Shown: piece by piece, positions 23,281-37,060 of the stretch
How positions within the stretch are numbered: the stretch's first letter is position 1
Layout: every line of letters starts with the position of its first letter
Origin: Brugia malayi
Taxonomy: Eukaryota > Nematoda > Chromadorea > Rhabditida > Onchocercidae
Direction of reading: 5' to 3'
Assembly: GCF_000002995.4 (NCBI RefSeq)
Contig: NW_025062284.1
Coordinates: 496,001 to 560,000 of the forward strand
DNA: 64,000 nt
Notes under the pieces: model-generated
The model's database searches: none
Seen by the model: the letters and a program-made list of their open reading frames with translations, nothing else
What the model was told of the DNA's origin: nothing
Made by a program: the position numbers and the translations under genes

Positions 23281-26200
23281 AAAAACATAAATTTAAACTG
23301 CCAACAAAAATATCAATAATTGCTACAGCCAATGCACTACACGCCAAATAGAACCTTCGAGCAGTTTCATTTTGAATTTTAATTTCAAGGCTTCTTGTTA
23401 AATTAGCAAAATCAATATTATCTGAAAATAAAAAATGAATGTAAGTATTTGTGAATATAAATTGAATTAAATATTAATTTAATTTTATAATTAATTAATC
23501 AATCATTTTTTTTTTTTTTAAACAAATTAGGAAAAAATGAATTGTTTGATTAATTTAATAGCACTTTTTTTTTCCTTGGATTGATAATAATTATAATTAA
23601 ATTATATCAAATATTCTATCCTAATTTTAAATTTTATTCTAAAATTTTTAAATTTCCTATTTTTAAAATTCAATTTTCTTTTGCTTCTTTTTTTTCCTCT
23701 CTTAAAAAGATTTAAAAGTAATAAAATAAATGATTAAAATTCATTCATATATAAATTGTTAAAGCATAAAAAAATTTCAGTTCAAAAAATTTAAAATTTT
23801 TTAAGCATATTTTAATTATATTTTAAGTTTTATTTAATACATTAATTTAATTTGCATATGAAATTACATTTTTTGATGAAATTTTTATTGCTAGCAAATA
23901 TAATTTCATATGCAATAATTAAAATTAAAAAATAGATTGACGCATTGATTTAATAAATTTATAATTTTTAATTTTATTTTTTTTACTTTAATTGTAAAAT
24001 TGAATTTTTCTTTTTTTTTTTGAATCTCAAAAATTAGTGACAAAAAAAAAGTATTATAAATTTTATCATCAAATAGTCATTTATAATTTTTTAATTCTTT
24101 TTTGAATTAAATATTGAATTAAAAAAAAAAAAAAATTATTATTGAATGAATTTTAAGTATTGGAGGAAGAAAATTTTTAATATCTTAAAAGTAAAAAAAT
24201 AAATTTTTTTTTAAAAAAAAAAACAAATATTTGAAAATTTTAGAGAAAAAAAAAGGACAAAATACTGTAAACAAAAAAAAGATAATAAATAAATAAATTT
24301 AATAAATAATTATAAATGAAAATAAATAATTATTAGACAATAAATATTTGTTTACTTTTTAAAATATATTATTTAAATATTTTATTATTTATTACTAAAA
24401 ATAAATTTGTTTTTTTTAAAAAAGCATACTATTTAGTACAAAAAAAAAAAAAAGAAATTTTAAAATTTCAATTTAATATTGGAATTGTTAGATTAGTATT
24501 TTTAAATTTAATTTATAATAAAATTAATTAATTAATTAATTAAATAACTTTTTTTTTAAAAAAGCATACTATTTAGTACAAAAAAAAAAAAAAAAGAATT
24601 TTTAAAACTTCATTTTAATATTGGAATTGTTAGATTAGTATTTTTAAATTTAATTTATAATAAAATTAATTAATTAATTAAATTTTTTAAAATTTCAATT
24701 TAATATTGGAATTGTTAGATTAGTATTTTTAAATTTAATTTATAATAAAATTAATTGATTAATTAAATTTTTTAAAATTTCAATTTAACATTGGAATTGT
24801 TAGATTAGTATTTTTAAATTTAATTTATAATAAAATTAATTAATTAATTAATTAAATAACTTTTTTTTAAAAAAAGCATACTATTTAGTACAAAAAAAAA
24901 GGAATTTTTAAAATTTCATTTTAATATTGGAATTGTTAGATTAGTATTTTTAAATTTAATTTATAATAAAATTAATTAATTAATTAATTAAATAACTTTT
25001 TTTTAAAAAAAAGCATACTATTTAGTACAAAAAAAAGGAATTTTTAAAATTTCATTTTAATATTGGAATTGTTAGATTAGTATTTTTAAATTTAATTTAT
25101 AATAAAATTAATTAATTAATTAAATTTTTTTAAATTTCAATTTAATATTGGAATTGTTAGATTAGTATTTTTTAAATTTAATTTATAATAAAATTAATTA
25201 ATTAATTAATTAAATAACTTTTTTTTTAAAAAAAGCATACTATTTAGTACAAAAAAAAAAAAAGAAATTTTAAAATTTCAATTTAATATTGGAATTGTTA
25301 GATTAGTATTTTTTAATTTGATTTATAATAAAATTAATTAATTAATTAAATTTTTTTAAATTTCAATTTAATATTGGAATTGTTAGATTAGTATTTTTAA
25401 ATTTGATTTATAATAAAATTAATTAATTAATTAATTAACAAAAAAAAAACATACGTATAACTTTTTGATTGTTTATTGCAAAAATAGTAATTGCTGCAGC
25501 AAGTAGCAATGCAATAATTAATGAAAACATTGGCAATAATTGCATGCAGACTTTTCGGCAGCAACAGCCAAAAAATGAAATTAATGTCCAACAAATAGTT
25601 ATTATCTCCATAATCACTGATAAACACATTAATATTATCACTATCTTTTCCCAATCTTCTAATTGCTAAAAAAAAAAAAAAAAATATTATTATAAATTAA
25701 ATTTAAATTTAAAAAAAAAAAAAAAAATGATAATATAATTTAAAAATTTTTAAAAAATATTAAATTTAAAAGAATTGATAAGAAAAGATAAAAAAAAAAA
25801 AAAAGATTTATTAAATTGCTTTGCTTTTTTTTTTTTATTTTTAAATTAAATTTATTAAATTATGCAATTACTACTATAAACTAATTGTATTATAATTTTT
25901 TTTAAAAAAAAAAAAAAAAATTTTTTTTAATTTAATTAAAAATATTGTAAATTAATAAATTTCAACAACAAAAAAAACAAAAAAAACTTCATGAAATATT
26001 ATTTTAATTTCTATTTGTTATATAATGTATTTTAATTTAAAATTAAAATTTCTAATTTAAAATATCAAAAAAAAAAAAAATGAAATTAATGGAAAAAGAA
26101 AAAACAAACTAATTCAAAATTTCACCATCAAAAGAATTTATCTTTTTTTTTAATTAATTAATTAATTAATTAATTTGCTAAAAAAAATTACTTACATGAA

Positions 26201-26538
26201 ACCAATGTTTGCAATAATTGATTGGATCAGTGTTATCATTAAAATTAAAATTGTCATTTGATGCAATTCGACAGAGCGATTCAAATGTGACAAATTTTTT
26301 TGGAATTTTAAAATGTCTTAAATCATCGCTTATATTTGCTGCTATTTGTTGAAATTCTTTTAAACCTAAAAATAAAAAAATTATGATTGAAATGAATTTT
26401 TGAAAGTAATTAATTAAATTTTTGATCAAATTGATCTAAACATTTTTTAAAAATTAAATTTGATAATTTTGATAAGACTTTTTTTTTTACTCTTTTCATG
26501 GTGCTAACAGGAAATTGATCTGATATATTGATCAAATC

Positions 26539-26578
<40 letters not shown>

Positions 26579-26960
26579 AAGAGAGAGGGAGAGGGAAAGG
26601 TAATAAAATTTGAAAATTATAATTGAATTAAATTTTTTTTTTTTTTTGCTTGGATTTAAACAAATGAGAAACAATTGAAATAAAATTGTTTAATTTTATG
26701 AAATTACACAATTTTTTAAATATTAGTTTATAAAATATTTTTTTTTTTTTTTTTTTTATTTGTAAAAAAAAAAAAAAAAACTAATAGAATAATTTGTATA
26801 TTTTAAAAATTTCTCATTTTTTTTAAAAAATAAAATAAATAATTTTAAAAAATAAAATTAAAAAATAATCACCAGGTAGAAACATTGAAATGATTGTTAA
26901 TCCAAGTGTAATAATCATTAAAATACCAAATAAAAATTGACCAATAAATGAAAGACACAT
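23264..26960 (-). CDS. Divergent claudin-like four-TM protein, 208 aa
   Basis: Minus exons 26960-26873, 26365-26196, 25665-25455 and 23421-23264 (88, 170, 211, 158 nt; phases 1, 0, 1) give 208 residues. The N-terminus MCLSFIGQFLFGILMIITLG matches MCVSMIGQLMFAIIMSITLL of the 14354-18801 gene, and exons 1 and 3 are the same length. TM1 is about 5-28, TM2 about 95-115, TM3 about 123-145, TM4 about 183-202 (YLACSALAVAIIDIFVGSLN). The tail ends FCC. The loop keeps two cysteines (C61, C81 in YCKHWFH), but the Trp after TM1 is replaced (PGLKEF) and GLW is replaced by ESLC. That makes it the most diverged family member. It may have a changed loop fold or partner. The role is unknown. Confidence 0.82.
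24408..25437. repeat. Tandem repeat filling much of intron 3 of the 23264-26960 gene
   Basis: About ten copies of a core ttggaattgttagattagta plus tttaatttataataaaatta, followed by an (ATTA)n stretch. Some copies add aaagcatactatttagtaca. The array stops about 17 bp from the exon 3 donor. Confidence 0.9.
26543..26598. repeat. (GA)n microsatellite in intron 1 of the 23264-26960 gene
   Basis: A purine run of about 56 bases (agagagag), degenerating at the right. Confidence 0.9.
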
Positions 26961-27805
26961 TTGTTTTTTTAATTTTTATATCCGTTTGCAAATAACTAAT
27001 AAACAATTTGAAATGAAAATTTTTAAATAATCAGAATAGAATTGATAGGAATTGGAAAAAAAGAATCAGAATTAATTTAATTCCAATATATCATTAATAA
27101 ATCAAACAATTTCAGCAAGATTTACCTGTAAAATAACATATTTAAATGAAAAATTTAACTTTTCACACAAATATTACGATAGACAATTAATTTTGAAATA
27201 AATTAATTTAAAATTGATAGAAATTGAAAAAGAAATCGAATTAATTTAATTCCAATATATCATTAATAAATCAAACAATTTCAGCAAGATTTACCTGTAA
27301 AATAACATATTTAAATGAAAAATTTAACTTTTCACACAAATATTACGATAGACAATTAATTTTGAAATAAATTAATTTAACATATTGCATGAATAGAATG
27401 AATTATAGTAAGAAAAGTATGGAATTTAAGCAAATTTTAAATTTCAAAATTAAATTTAAATGTTTTAATATTATAAAATTCCATGATATAACTTTAAAAA
27501 AAAAAAAACTGAATTAATGAAATGAAGTAATTCACTTCTATTACTGTCTTTCTTCCATTCCATTTATCTCTTTCTTTTCTTCTTCTTCTCCCTCTCTCTC
27601 TCTCTCTCTCTTTCCTTCTTCATATTTTAATGATGAAAAAAAATTTTTCAACAATTGATTAAATTTAAATATAAATTTGAAAATATTACAATGATGAAAC
27701 CGATTATTTAACATTAATATTAATATGCATTAAATTTATATTTTAAAAAATTTAAAAAAAAAAAAAAACAAAACTTAGGTATAATCGTAAAATTTTTTAA
27801 TAAAT
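26961..27805. repeat. Two-copy 167-bp repeat and flanking AT-rich sequence
   Basis: 27037-27210 and 27205-27385 are near-identical direct copies (aattccaatatatcattaat ... atattacgatagacaatta). A (CT)n run lies at 27591-27611. No gene seen. Confidence 0.85.
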
Positions 27806-28130
27806 TCTATCAAATATTATTGAATGTTTAGTTATCAAATATTATTGAGTATTTAGTTATCAAATATTATTGAGTATTTAGTTATCAAATATTATTGAGT
27901 ATTTAGTCATCAAATATTATCGAGTATTTAGTTATCAAATATCATTGAATAATCGGTTATCAAATATTATTGAGTATTTAGTTATCAAATATTATTGAGT
28001 ATTTAGTTATCAAATATTATCGAGTATTTAGTTATCAAATATCATTGAATATTCGGTTATCAAATATTATTGAGTATTTAGTTATCAAATATTATTGAGT
28101 ATTTAGTTATCAAATATTATTGAGTATTTA
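27806..28130. repeat. 25-bp minisatellite
   Basis: About thirteen copies of ttatcaaatattattgagta + tttag, with variants (cgag, gaatattcgg) that recur as a block of about five units. Confidence 0.93.
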
Positions 28131-28389
28131 ATTATTATTTTAAGTAAAACGATCCAATCGCTTATTTTTTTGTGAATATAATTTGAATATAATTTTGATT
28201 AGTTTCATTTACTGTTCAATAATTTTGAAAGAATTCAATTTTTCATCCCAAAAATGTACGTTTTTTTTTTTTCAGAGGTATTTAAAAATTGAATACTAAA
28301 AATAAAAAAACGGATTTAAATAATTTTAAAAAATGGATGAAACACTGATAATTGCATTATTTTATGTTTTCATAAATTTATTTTTGCTT

Positions 28390-28600
28390 TAATAAAAATA
28401 AAAAATTACTGCTTCAAATTGGTTAAAATAAAAAAAATTACTATTTGAAATTTAGTTAAAATAAAAAAATTACTATTTCAAATTTGTTAAAATAAAAAAA
28501 TCACTATTTCAAATTTGTTAAATTTGAAAAATTACTATTTGAAATTTAGTTAAAATAAAAAAATTACTATTTCAAATTTATTAAATTTGAAACTAACTTA
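28390..28600. repeat. About 35-bp degenerate repeat
   Basis: Six copies of ttactatttcaaatttgtta followed by aaataaaaaa. 28600-29117 is AT-rich without a gene signal. Confidence 0.8.
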
Positions 28601-29117
28601 CATTTCCAGAATTATTGTTGAATAAATGTTTCACATAGATTTATAATTTTTCAATTTTCCAATTTATTATTTCTAATAATTTAGAAAAAGGCAGCAAATG
28701 AAATAAAAAAAAAAATACATATCAATAAAAAGTAAAATTAATTTTTTTTTTATACTAATTTTTTAAATTTTTAAAAATATAAAATTTAAAAAAAAAAAAT
28801 GAATAAAATTTTAGTATTATCAAACAATAAAATTTTATGCTATTTAATGATAGTAGGAAATTTGATAAAGAACAATTTAATACGATTAGGTTGATAATCT
28901 AATTAAAAATTAAAATGAAAACAAAAAAAAAAAATTAAATTAAATTAAATTAAAAAAAAATGTCAATCATATTGTCAACAGAAAAATTCTTATAATTTTC
29001 TTTTTCTTCGTTTTTTTTTTTTTTTTTAATAATTTTTTTAAACTTTTATAATTTAAAGCACAGTGAAATAAATATTTACAATAAGTCAATTTGATAGAAA
29101 TAAACAAAAATGTTAAC

Positions 29118-29617
29118 GTTGAACTTTGAACTTTGACCCACATACAATGTATCTTATAGGAAAAGAATTGCTGATTAGATCAAAATGATTGTTCGGATAG
29201 GTCAAATATGCGATTAATATTTTCATTTCTACTTTTTCATATCTATAAATGATCTAATTTCATTGTTTTGTAAATTCGACCGTTGAACTTTGAACTTTGA
29301 CCGACATACAATGTGTCATATAAGAAAAGAATTGCCGATTAGATCAAAATTATTGTTCGCATAGGTCAAATATGCGATTAATATTTTCATTTCTACTTTT
29401 TTATATCTATAAATGATTTAATTTCATTGTTTTGTAAATTCGACCGTTGAACTTTGAACTTTGACCCACATACAATGTATCTTATAAGAAAAGAATTGCC
29501 GATTAGATCAAAATGATTGTTCGCATAGGTTAAATATGCGATCAATATTTTCTTTTCTACTTTTTCATATTCAATTAGAAATGATTTAATTTCATTGTTT
29601 TGTAAATTCGATCGATA
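29118..29617. repeat. 164-bp direct repeat, three copies
   Basis: Each copy starts gttgaactttgaactttgac and includes gaattgccgattagatcaaa and atttcattgttttgtaaatt. Copies start near 29118, 29282 and 29445. Confidence 0.92.
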
Positions 29618-29860
29618 AATCGATAACAATTTAATCGATAATAGGAAATTATTAAATTTCTAAAAACAATTAAAATTATTTTCAAAAAAAAAAAAAAAAC
29701 ATTTTATAATTTCAAAATTATTCTCACTTCCTTTCTTATTTTTCTTTTGAAAAATTTAAAATTTCCATTTGATTAGGAATTTTGTTTTTTTTTTTTTTTT
29801 TTTTTGATTTTTACAATTTATTTTACTCAAAGTAAAATGCATCGAATACATTTACAATTA

Positions 29861-30411
29861 ATCAATAAAATAAGAATTTAAATATTTAAAAAATGCGAAA
29901 AAACTTATCAAAGCTTTTTTCTAATCTTTCAATAAAATAAGAATTTAAATACTTAAAAAGTGCGAAAAAACTTATCAAAGCTTTTTTCTAATCTTTCAAT
30001 AAAATAAGAATTTAAATACTTAAAAAGTGCGAAAAAACTTATCAAAGCTTTTTTCTAATCTTTCAATAAAATAAGAATTTAAATACTTAAAAAGTGCGAA
30101 AAAACTTATCAAAGCTTTTTTCTAATCTTTCAATAAAATAAGAATTTAAATACTTAAAAAGTGCGAAAAAACTTATCAAAGCTTTTTTCTAATCTTTCAA
30201 TAAAATAAGAATTTAAATACTTAAAAAGTGCGAAAAAACTTATCAAAGCTTTTTTCTAATCTTTCAATAAAATAAGAATTTAAATACTTAAAAAACGCGA
30301 AAAAAACTTATCAAAGCTTTTTTCTAATCTTTCAATAAAATAAGAATTTAAATATTTAAAAAATGCGAAAAAACTTATCAAAGCTTTTTTCTAATCTTTC
30401 AATAAAATAAA
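29861..30411. repeat. 67-bp minisatellite
   Basis: Eight near-identical units, starting ttcaataaaataagaattta and ending agcttttttctaatct. The outer units are most diverged. Non-coding. Confidence 0.95.
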
Positions 30412-32007
30412 AATTCAAAAAGGTTTTAAAAAAAAAAAAAAAAAATATGAGAAATGTTTTGTAAAAAAAAAAAAAAAAAATCAGTAATAAATTTTTGTTC
30501 GATAGATGATGAGCCATTGGATCAGAAAAGATTATACAAACAATCCCACCTGTTTCTTTTTTTCTCTTCCCCTTTCTTTTTACCTCTCTCTCTCTCTCTC
30601 TCTCTCCCTCTTATACAACAATAAACTAATACACATTCTGTCCGTTATTTTCATTTTAAATCAAAAAAAAAAAAAAAAAATTTTGAAAAGTTGAAAAATT
30701 CATCACTATAAATTGATATTTTAAATATTTAAAATCTTTTTTAAAAATATTAAAAATATTAATTAAATTATAAAATCATTTGCTAAACTTTTTTTCATCA
30801 ATTTGCAATAAAATTATTTATAATTTCTATAATTGTTAAAAATATATATATATATATTTATTTATTTATTAATTACTGATAATATTAAGAAATATGAAAT
30901 TAAAATTAAAACTTCTAAACAATTTTAAAAAAAATTGATTTTTTTTTTTTAAGTTTAAAAAAAAAAAGAAAAAATTAATGAATAGAATTTACTCATTAAA
31001 TTCATATATACCTTTCAGCTACCATAGCAACTGCTCAGAATAGAAAAAAAATTTTGATTTAAATTAAAAAAGTACTTCAATTTGAGAAAGTAAAATATTT
31101 CTGAAACGATCAAACATCACAATTTAAATTCACTATAAATTCATTTCTAAAATTTAAATTTAATTTATTTGCAAATTAATTTTTGGTTTCAATTTATTTT
31201 ATTTTATTTTATTTCATTTCAATAAAAAATTAGCATAATTATTTAAATTTTAAATCTTTGAATTATGATAGTATTGAGATTATTATCATATTATAACTTC
31301 CTTATCATATCTGATATTATTAACTTTTAAAATAAAAGTAAAAAAAAAAATTTTTTTTTTTTTGATTACTATTAAAATAACAATTTGTAATTGAAAAATA
31401 TTTTTGCATAAAAAAAAAAAAGTTTAAGCATTAATTAAAAATGAGAAATTTTTTGATGTAAAAAATAAAATATGATAATCAATAAATAAGTTAAGTATTA
31501 CTAAATCATATTAAATAAACAAATTTATTAATTAAATATTTATTTCTTTAATATGTGTTATTCATGCAGAAATATAAATTAAAATTAAAATATATAAAAT
31601 AAAATAAAATAAAATTTTCAAAGGACGAATTTACTTTTAGTTTTAATTTTACTTTTTTAATCTTTTAAATGATTAAATTTGATTTAAACAAATTTATCTA
31701 ATCAATTTGTTTTATTTGAATAACAGTTTAGCAATGAAATAATCTGTTCAACTAATATTCGTTTTATGTTTATTTTATAATTTTCACAGCATTTTATCAT
31801 TTTATAAAATGAATGAAATCATATAAATAAGTTATAAATTAATTAATTAATTAATTAATTTTTATAAAAATATGAAATGTCACAGAAATGACTAATTGAT
31901 GTGACAGACATAAATTTTCATTTCAAATATAAAAATATAAAATTATGCTAACTGAGTAAATATTTAAGTTAAAAGATTAACATTAAAAATGAGAAAATTA
32001 TATGTTA
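30412..32007. other. AT-rich intergenic, no gene seen
   Basis: Poly-A runs, a (CT)n stretch at 30584-30607 and (ATTT)/(TA)n runs. The plus ORF at 30506-30694 is built on the CT run and has no gene features. Confidence 0.7.
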
Positions 32008-32601
32008 GGTACACATACATACATACACATACACACATACATACATACACATACACACATACACACACATACAAGTTAATTTTTACTAAATATTTAAGTT
32101 AAAAGATTAACATTAAAAATGAGAATATTTTATGTTATGTACACATACATACATACACATACACACACATACATACACATACTCACATACATACGTAAAT
32201 ACACATACACACACACATACACATATACAAGTTAATTTTACAATTTAATTTTTGCTTACATACACACAGACATACATACATACACATACACACACATACA
32301 AGTTAATTTTTACTAAATATTTAAGTTAAAAGATTAACATTAAAAATGAGAATATTTTATGTTATGTACACATACATACATCACACACACATACATACAT
32401 ACACATACATACATGCATATATATACATACACACACATGCGCACACACACATACATACACAACAAGTTAATTTATACTAAGTAAAGAATTTTTATTAGGT
32501 AAAGATTTAAGTTAAAAAGATTAACACTAGAAACGAAAACATTTTATGCTATGTATATATATATATATATATATACACATACATACACATGCATACACAT
32601 G

Positions 32602-32640
<39 letters not shown>

Positions 32641-32815
32641 AAGTTAATTTTACAATTTAATTTTTACTAAGTAAAGAATTAAGTTAAAAGATTAACATTG
32701 AAAATGAAAATATTTTATGCTATGTATATATATACACACATACATACATACACATGCATACACATGCATACACATACACACACACACACACATGCCTACA
32801 CATACACATACATAC
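32008..32815. repeat. (CATA)n/(CACA)n microsatellites inside a tandem unit
   Basis: Five microsatellite blocks of catacatacaca type alternate with a conserved segment containing aagttaaaagattaacatta and attttatgttatgtacacat. The dinucleotide and tetranucleotide runs therefore grew inside a duplicated unit of 130-180 bp. 32816-33264 holds no gene. Confidence 0.9.
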
Positions 32816-33264
32816 AGTTAATATTTTAATGTTTGCTATGAAAGAATGATAAATGTGAATGGTAGGAGAAAAGAAAAAAAAAAAAGATTTGATTCACAAA
32901 TAGAATTTAAATTTTTGAAAAGGGAAAAAAATAAAAAAAAAAAAAAAAATCAATAAATAATATATTTTTCTTTCTGCAAATATTAACTTTGCATTCAATG
33001 ATTATTGTTATCAATGAATAAAATTTGAATAGAATGAATGAATAATCAAATATGAATAAATTAATAAACAAATGTTTGTTTACAAAATGAATAAGTAAAC
33101 AAAATAAATAATACGAATGGATGTTCTCACTTTTTCTTCTATTATCATTGAAATGAATTTTTAGAAATGAAAGTAAAGTAAATATCGATTGAAAATATTT
33201 TATTTTTGATTGCAATGTAAAGATTATAACTGAAAATAAAAGTTATATTCTAGATACATTACTA

Positions 33265-34160
33265 AATAAGTATTACTTACACGTACGAAATAGTCCTACG
33301 TAGATGTTTCAAGTAATATTAATGAGTTATAAGTTATAACGTTACGAGAAATACGTAATAGATAAATTAGATGCGAAATGTAAAAATTCGAAGAACTTGG
33401 ACAAATATAAGTATTACTCGAAATGTAAGTATTACTTACGTACGAAATAGTCCTACGTAGATGTCTCAAGTAATATTAATGAGTTATAAGCTATAACGTT
33501 ACGAGAAATACGTAATAGATAAATTAGATATGAAACGTAAAAATTCAAAGAAGTTGGATGAAATATAAGTATTACTTACACGTACGAAATAGTCCTACGT
33601 AGATGTTTCAATGAGTTATAGCGTTACGAGAAATACGTAATAGATGAATTAAAGGCGAAATGCAAAAATTCGAAGAAATTTGACGAAAGATAGGTATTAC
33701 TTACGTACGAAATAATCCCACGTTTATGTTCCAAGTAATATTAGTGAGTTATAACGTTACGAGAAATGCGTAATAGATAAATTAGATACGAAATATAAAA
33801 ATTTGATAGAAATTGGATGAAATATAAGTATTACTTACATACGAAATAATCCCACGTATATGTTCCAAGTAATATTAGTGAGTTATAAATTATAACGTTA
33901 CGTGAAATACGTAATATTTGAGTAAAATTTTTTGAAGTGGATATGAATTTAATTAAATGTTAATATAAAATTAAATACGAAATTGTAAAAATTCGAAAAA
34001 ATTTGACGAAAGATAGGTATTACTTACATACGAAATAATCCCACGTATATGTTCCAAGTAATATTAGTGAGTTATAAATTATAACGTTACGTGAAATACG
34101 TAATATTTGCGTAACATTTTTGAAATGGATATGAATTTAACAAATGTTAATATAAAATTA
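33265..34160. repeat. About 125-190 bp repeat rich in TACGTA palindromes
   Basis: Six units, each with gtattacttac(a)cgtacgaaa, a following (a)tagtcctacgtagatg or taatcccacgtatatg, then tataacgttacgagaaatac. Starts are near 33270, 33428, 33566, 33690, 33826 and 34016. CpG-containing palindromes (TACGTA, AACGTT, CGTACG) stand out against the AT-rich background. Confidence 0.88.
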
Positions 34161-35180
34161 AATACGAAATTGTAAAAATTCGAAGAACATTGAACCAAAC
34201 AAGAAGTGGAATTTCTTTTTGTTGTAAAGAGGTAAAATTTTAACGATGATCATTTGAACCTGTTTCTCTTCTCAATTGAAATTGTCGGCAAACTTTATAT
34301 AATCGATAGAATTGAAAACAGGAATTTATGCATGTCATTATTGTTTATTAATTACTAATGGTCATTGATTAGATGACCATTTGATAAAATTTTACCTTTC
34401 TATCAATTCTTTCATTTTAATTTAATTAATTTTGTAAAATAATTCTATTAATTACTTCGTTCCTTTTTGTTTTTTTTTTTTTTTTCACTGTAAAAAAATA
34501 GTTTCTTATTAGAGAGTAAACAAACAAACATTAGAGAGTGGACAGTGAACAGTAAACAATAAACAAAAAAAGTTATTTAAATGTAATCAAATAGAAATGA
34601 AACTATAAAGGAAGCTAAAATTGTAAATTCATAAATAATATTTTATTTTCAAAGAAAAAAAAAAAAAAAAAAAGAAAAAGAAATTTTGTATGAAAAAAGA
34701 GAAATATTAGAAATGAAATTAACATTTCAATATTAAAATGAATTTATAATTTCAATAAAATATAAAAACTATTTTTGAATATTTATTAGTCTTTCATTTG
34801 CTTTAATAAAATGACATTTTATAGAATTGAAAAGTTTTTGCACTTATTAAAACCATTTTAAATCCATTTTAATCAAAATCTATTTTAAATTAATACATTC
34901 TTTTGTGAAATGATAAGTTCATTACAGTGGTCAAATTTAATTTTTTATAAAATTAATTCTCTTAAGAAAAAAAAAAAAAAAAAGAAACAATCAGAAATAT
35001 TAAATTTAATATAAAATAAATTATGCTAATAATTTCAAATGTATTTGGATAAATGTAAACGATCTCAAATATTTATTTGTCAAATGTTTGTCATTTTTTT
35101 GACAATTTCATTATATCTTCCTGAGTTTAAAAAAACAAAAAACGAGATAAAAGAACGAGTAGCCTTGACGCTCCCATTAA
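34161..35180. other. AT-rich intergenic, no gene seen
   Basis: No exon pairs or RNA gene seen. Long poly-A and poly-T runs. Confidence 0.7.
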
Positions 35181-35729
35181 TTTGACGTACCTAATTTGTT
35201 AATCTGACGTATTTATTTTGCTAATTCGACGTGTTTATTTTGTTAATCTGGCGTATCTATCTTGTTAATCTGACGTATTTATTTTGTTAGTCTGACGTAT
35301 CTATTTTGTTAATTTGACGTATCCATCTTGTTAACTTGACGTATCTGTTTTGTTAGTCTGACGTATCCATCTTGTCAATCTGACGTGTCTATCTTGTTAA
35401 TCTGACGTATTTATTTTGTTAGTCTGACGTATCTATTTTGTTAATTTGACGTATCCATCTTGTCAATCTGACGTGTCTGTTTTGTTAGTCTGACGTACCT
35501 ATTTTGTCAATCTGACGTATCTATTTTGTTAGTCTGACGTATCTATTTTGTTATTCTGACGTATCTATTTTGCTAATCTGACGTATCCATCTTGTCAATC
35601 TGACGTGTCTATTTCGTTAATCTGACGTGCCCATTTTGTTATTCTGACGTATCCATCTTGTTAATCTGACGTATCTATTTTGTTAATTTGACGTTTTATT
35701 TTATCATTCTGACGTATCTATTTTATTAA
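35181..35729. repeat. 22-bp minisatellite carrying TGACGTA
   Basis: About 25 copies of tctgacgtatctattttgtt + aa, with small variants (tccatcttg, tgtctatt). Nearly every copy keeps TGACGT, the core of a CREB/ATF-type binding site. It lies about 1.8 kb upstream of the EndoG start. Confidence 0.93.
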
Positions 35730-36489
35730 ATAGATGCAAATTTATTGAATTTACCATTCTTTCTCATTGATGCAAAACTAGAAAGTGCAAACAATTAAAT
35801 AATTTCTTTTTTTTTTTTCTTGTCAACAACTTCTTCCATTTCTTTAAATTTCAATCATTTCCATCTTTCTTTCTTCTAATTAAACACAACTAAAACGCCT
35901 AATAAATGCAAGAAGAAAAAAAAATTTGTCAAATAATATTAACGTAAGTGAAATCTATAAATATATACGTATATCCAGCATGTCACGTACGAGTACGAAA
36001 ACGTCATAAAATTTGTTTGAATACTTTATTGAATTTAAATTCTTCTTCGTAAAAAATCAAATTTCAATTATATTTGGAAATTGTAAACAATAAAAATTGA
36101 ATGAATAAATATTGCTGAATTATAAAAAGATGATGAATCATTCAATAAATGTAGAATAAATTTTCATAAACAGAAAAAAAAGAAAAAAAAAATTAGTAAA
36201 TTAAATACAATGAAACATTTGTTTACATATTTATATGTGTGTGATTGCAAACAAACTGATCAAATTACTTCACTTAAATTCACAAATACATTATATTGTT
36301 GAAATTTGAATTGCAAAACTTGAAATATTGGAAATTGAATTGCCAGAAGTCGATCGATTTTCAAAAGAATTCAAAAGATCAAAAATTTTATTTTCAAATA
36401 AATTTGCACACTCGTCTACCTCTCACTGTATGTCGTCATCTATCCATTACTTCTGCTCTGTAACAGTACTATTTCCCATAATTCCTACC
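35730..36489. other. Intergenic with one unexplained ORF
   Basis: From about 36311 a plus frame reads IAKLEILEIELPEVDRF then SKEFKRSKILFSNKF before running into the CT-rich repeat. It looks more protein-like than its surroundings, but no start, donor or partner exon is clear. Confidence 0.4.
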
Positions 36490-37060
36490 GATCTCTCTAT
36501 TATCCTCTCTTTCTACACTATCTTTTTTTCTCTCTTTTCTTTCGGATACTCATCAATTGCAATGCACTATTTCCATACTCTTTTCCGTCTATTTACATAT
36601 ATATTCTTATTATATCCCTATTAACCTCTCTAAACTATCTTTTTTCTCTCTTTTCTTTCGAATACTCATCAATTGCTATGCACTATTTCCGTACCCTTTT
36701 CAGTCTATTTACATATATTATATCCTTACTATCCTCTCTACACTATCTTTTCTCTCTCTTTTCTTTCGAATACTCATCAATTGCTATTTCTACAATCCTT
36801 TTACATCTGCTTACACGTATCTAAATATTCCTATTATCCTCTCTTTCTACACTATCTTTTTTCTCTCTTTTCTTTCGGATACTCATCAATTGCTATGAAC
36901 TATCTCCATACTCTTTTCCGTCTATTTACATACATATTCTTATTATATCCCTATTATCCTCTCTACACTATCTTTTTTCTCTCTTTTCTTTCGGATACTC
37001 ATCAACTGCTACGCACTATTTCTACAATCCTTTCACATCTACTACACGTATCTAAATATT
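36490..37060. repeat. About 115-bp pyrimidine-rich repeat upstream of EndoG
   Basis: Five copies containing ctctacactatctttttt, tctcttttctttcggatact and catcaattgctatgcactat, on the strand of EndoG. They create overlapping Leu/Tyr/Ser-rich plus frames of up to 151 codons, which are repeat artefacts. Confidence 0.92.
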
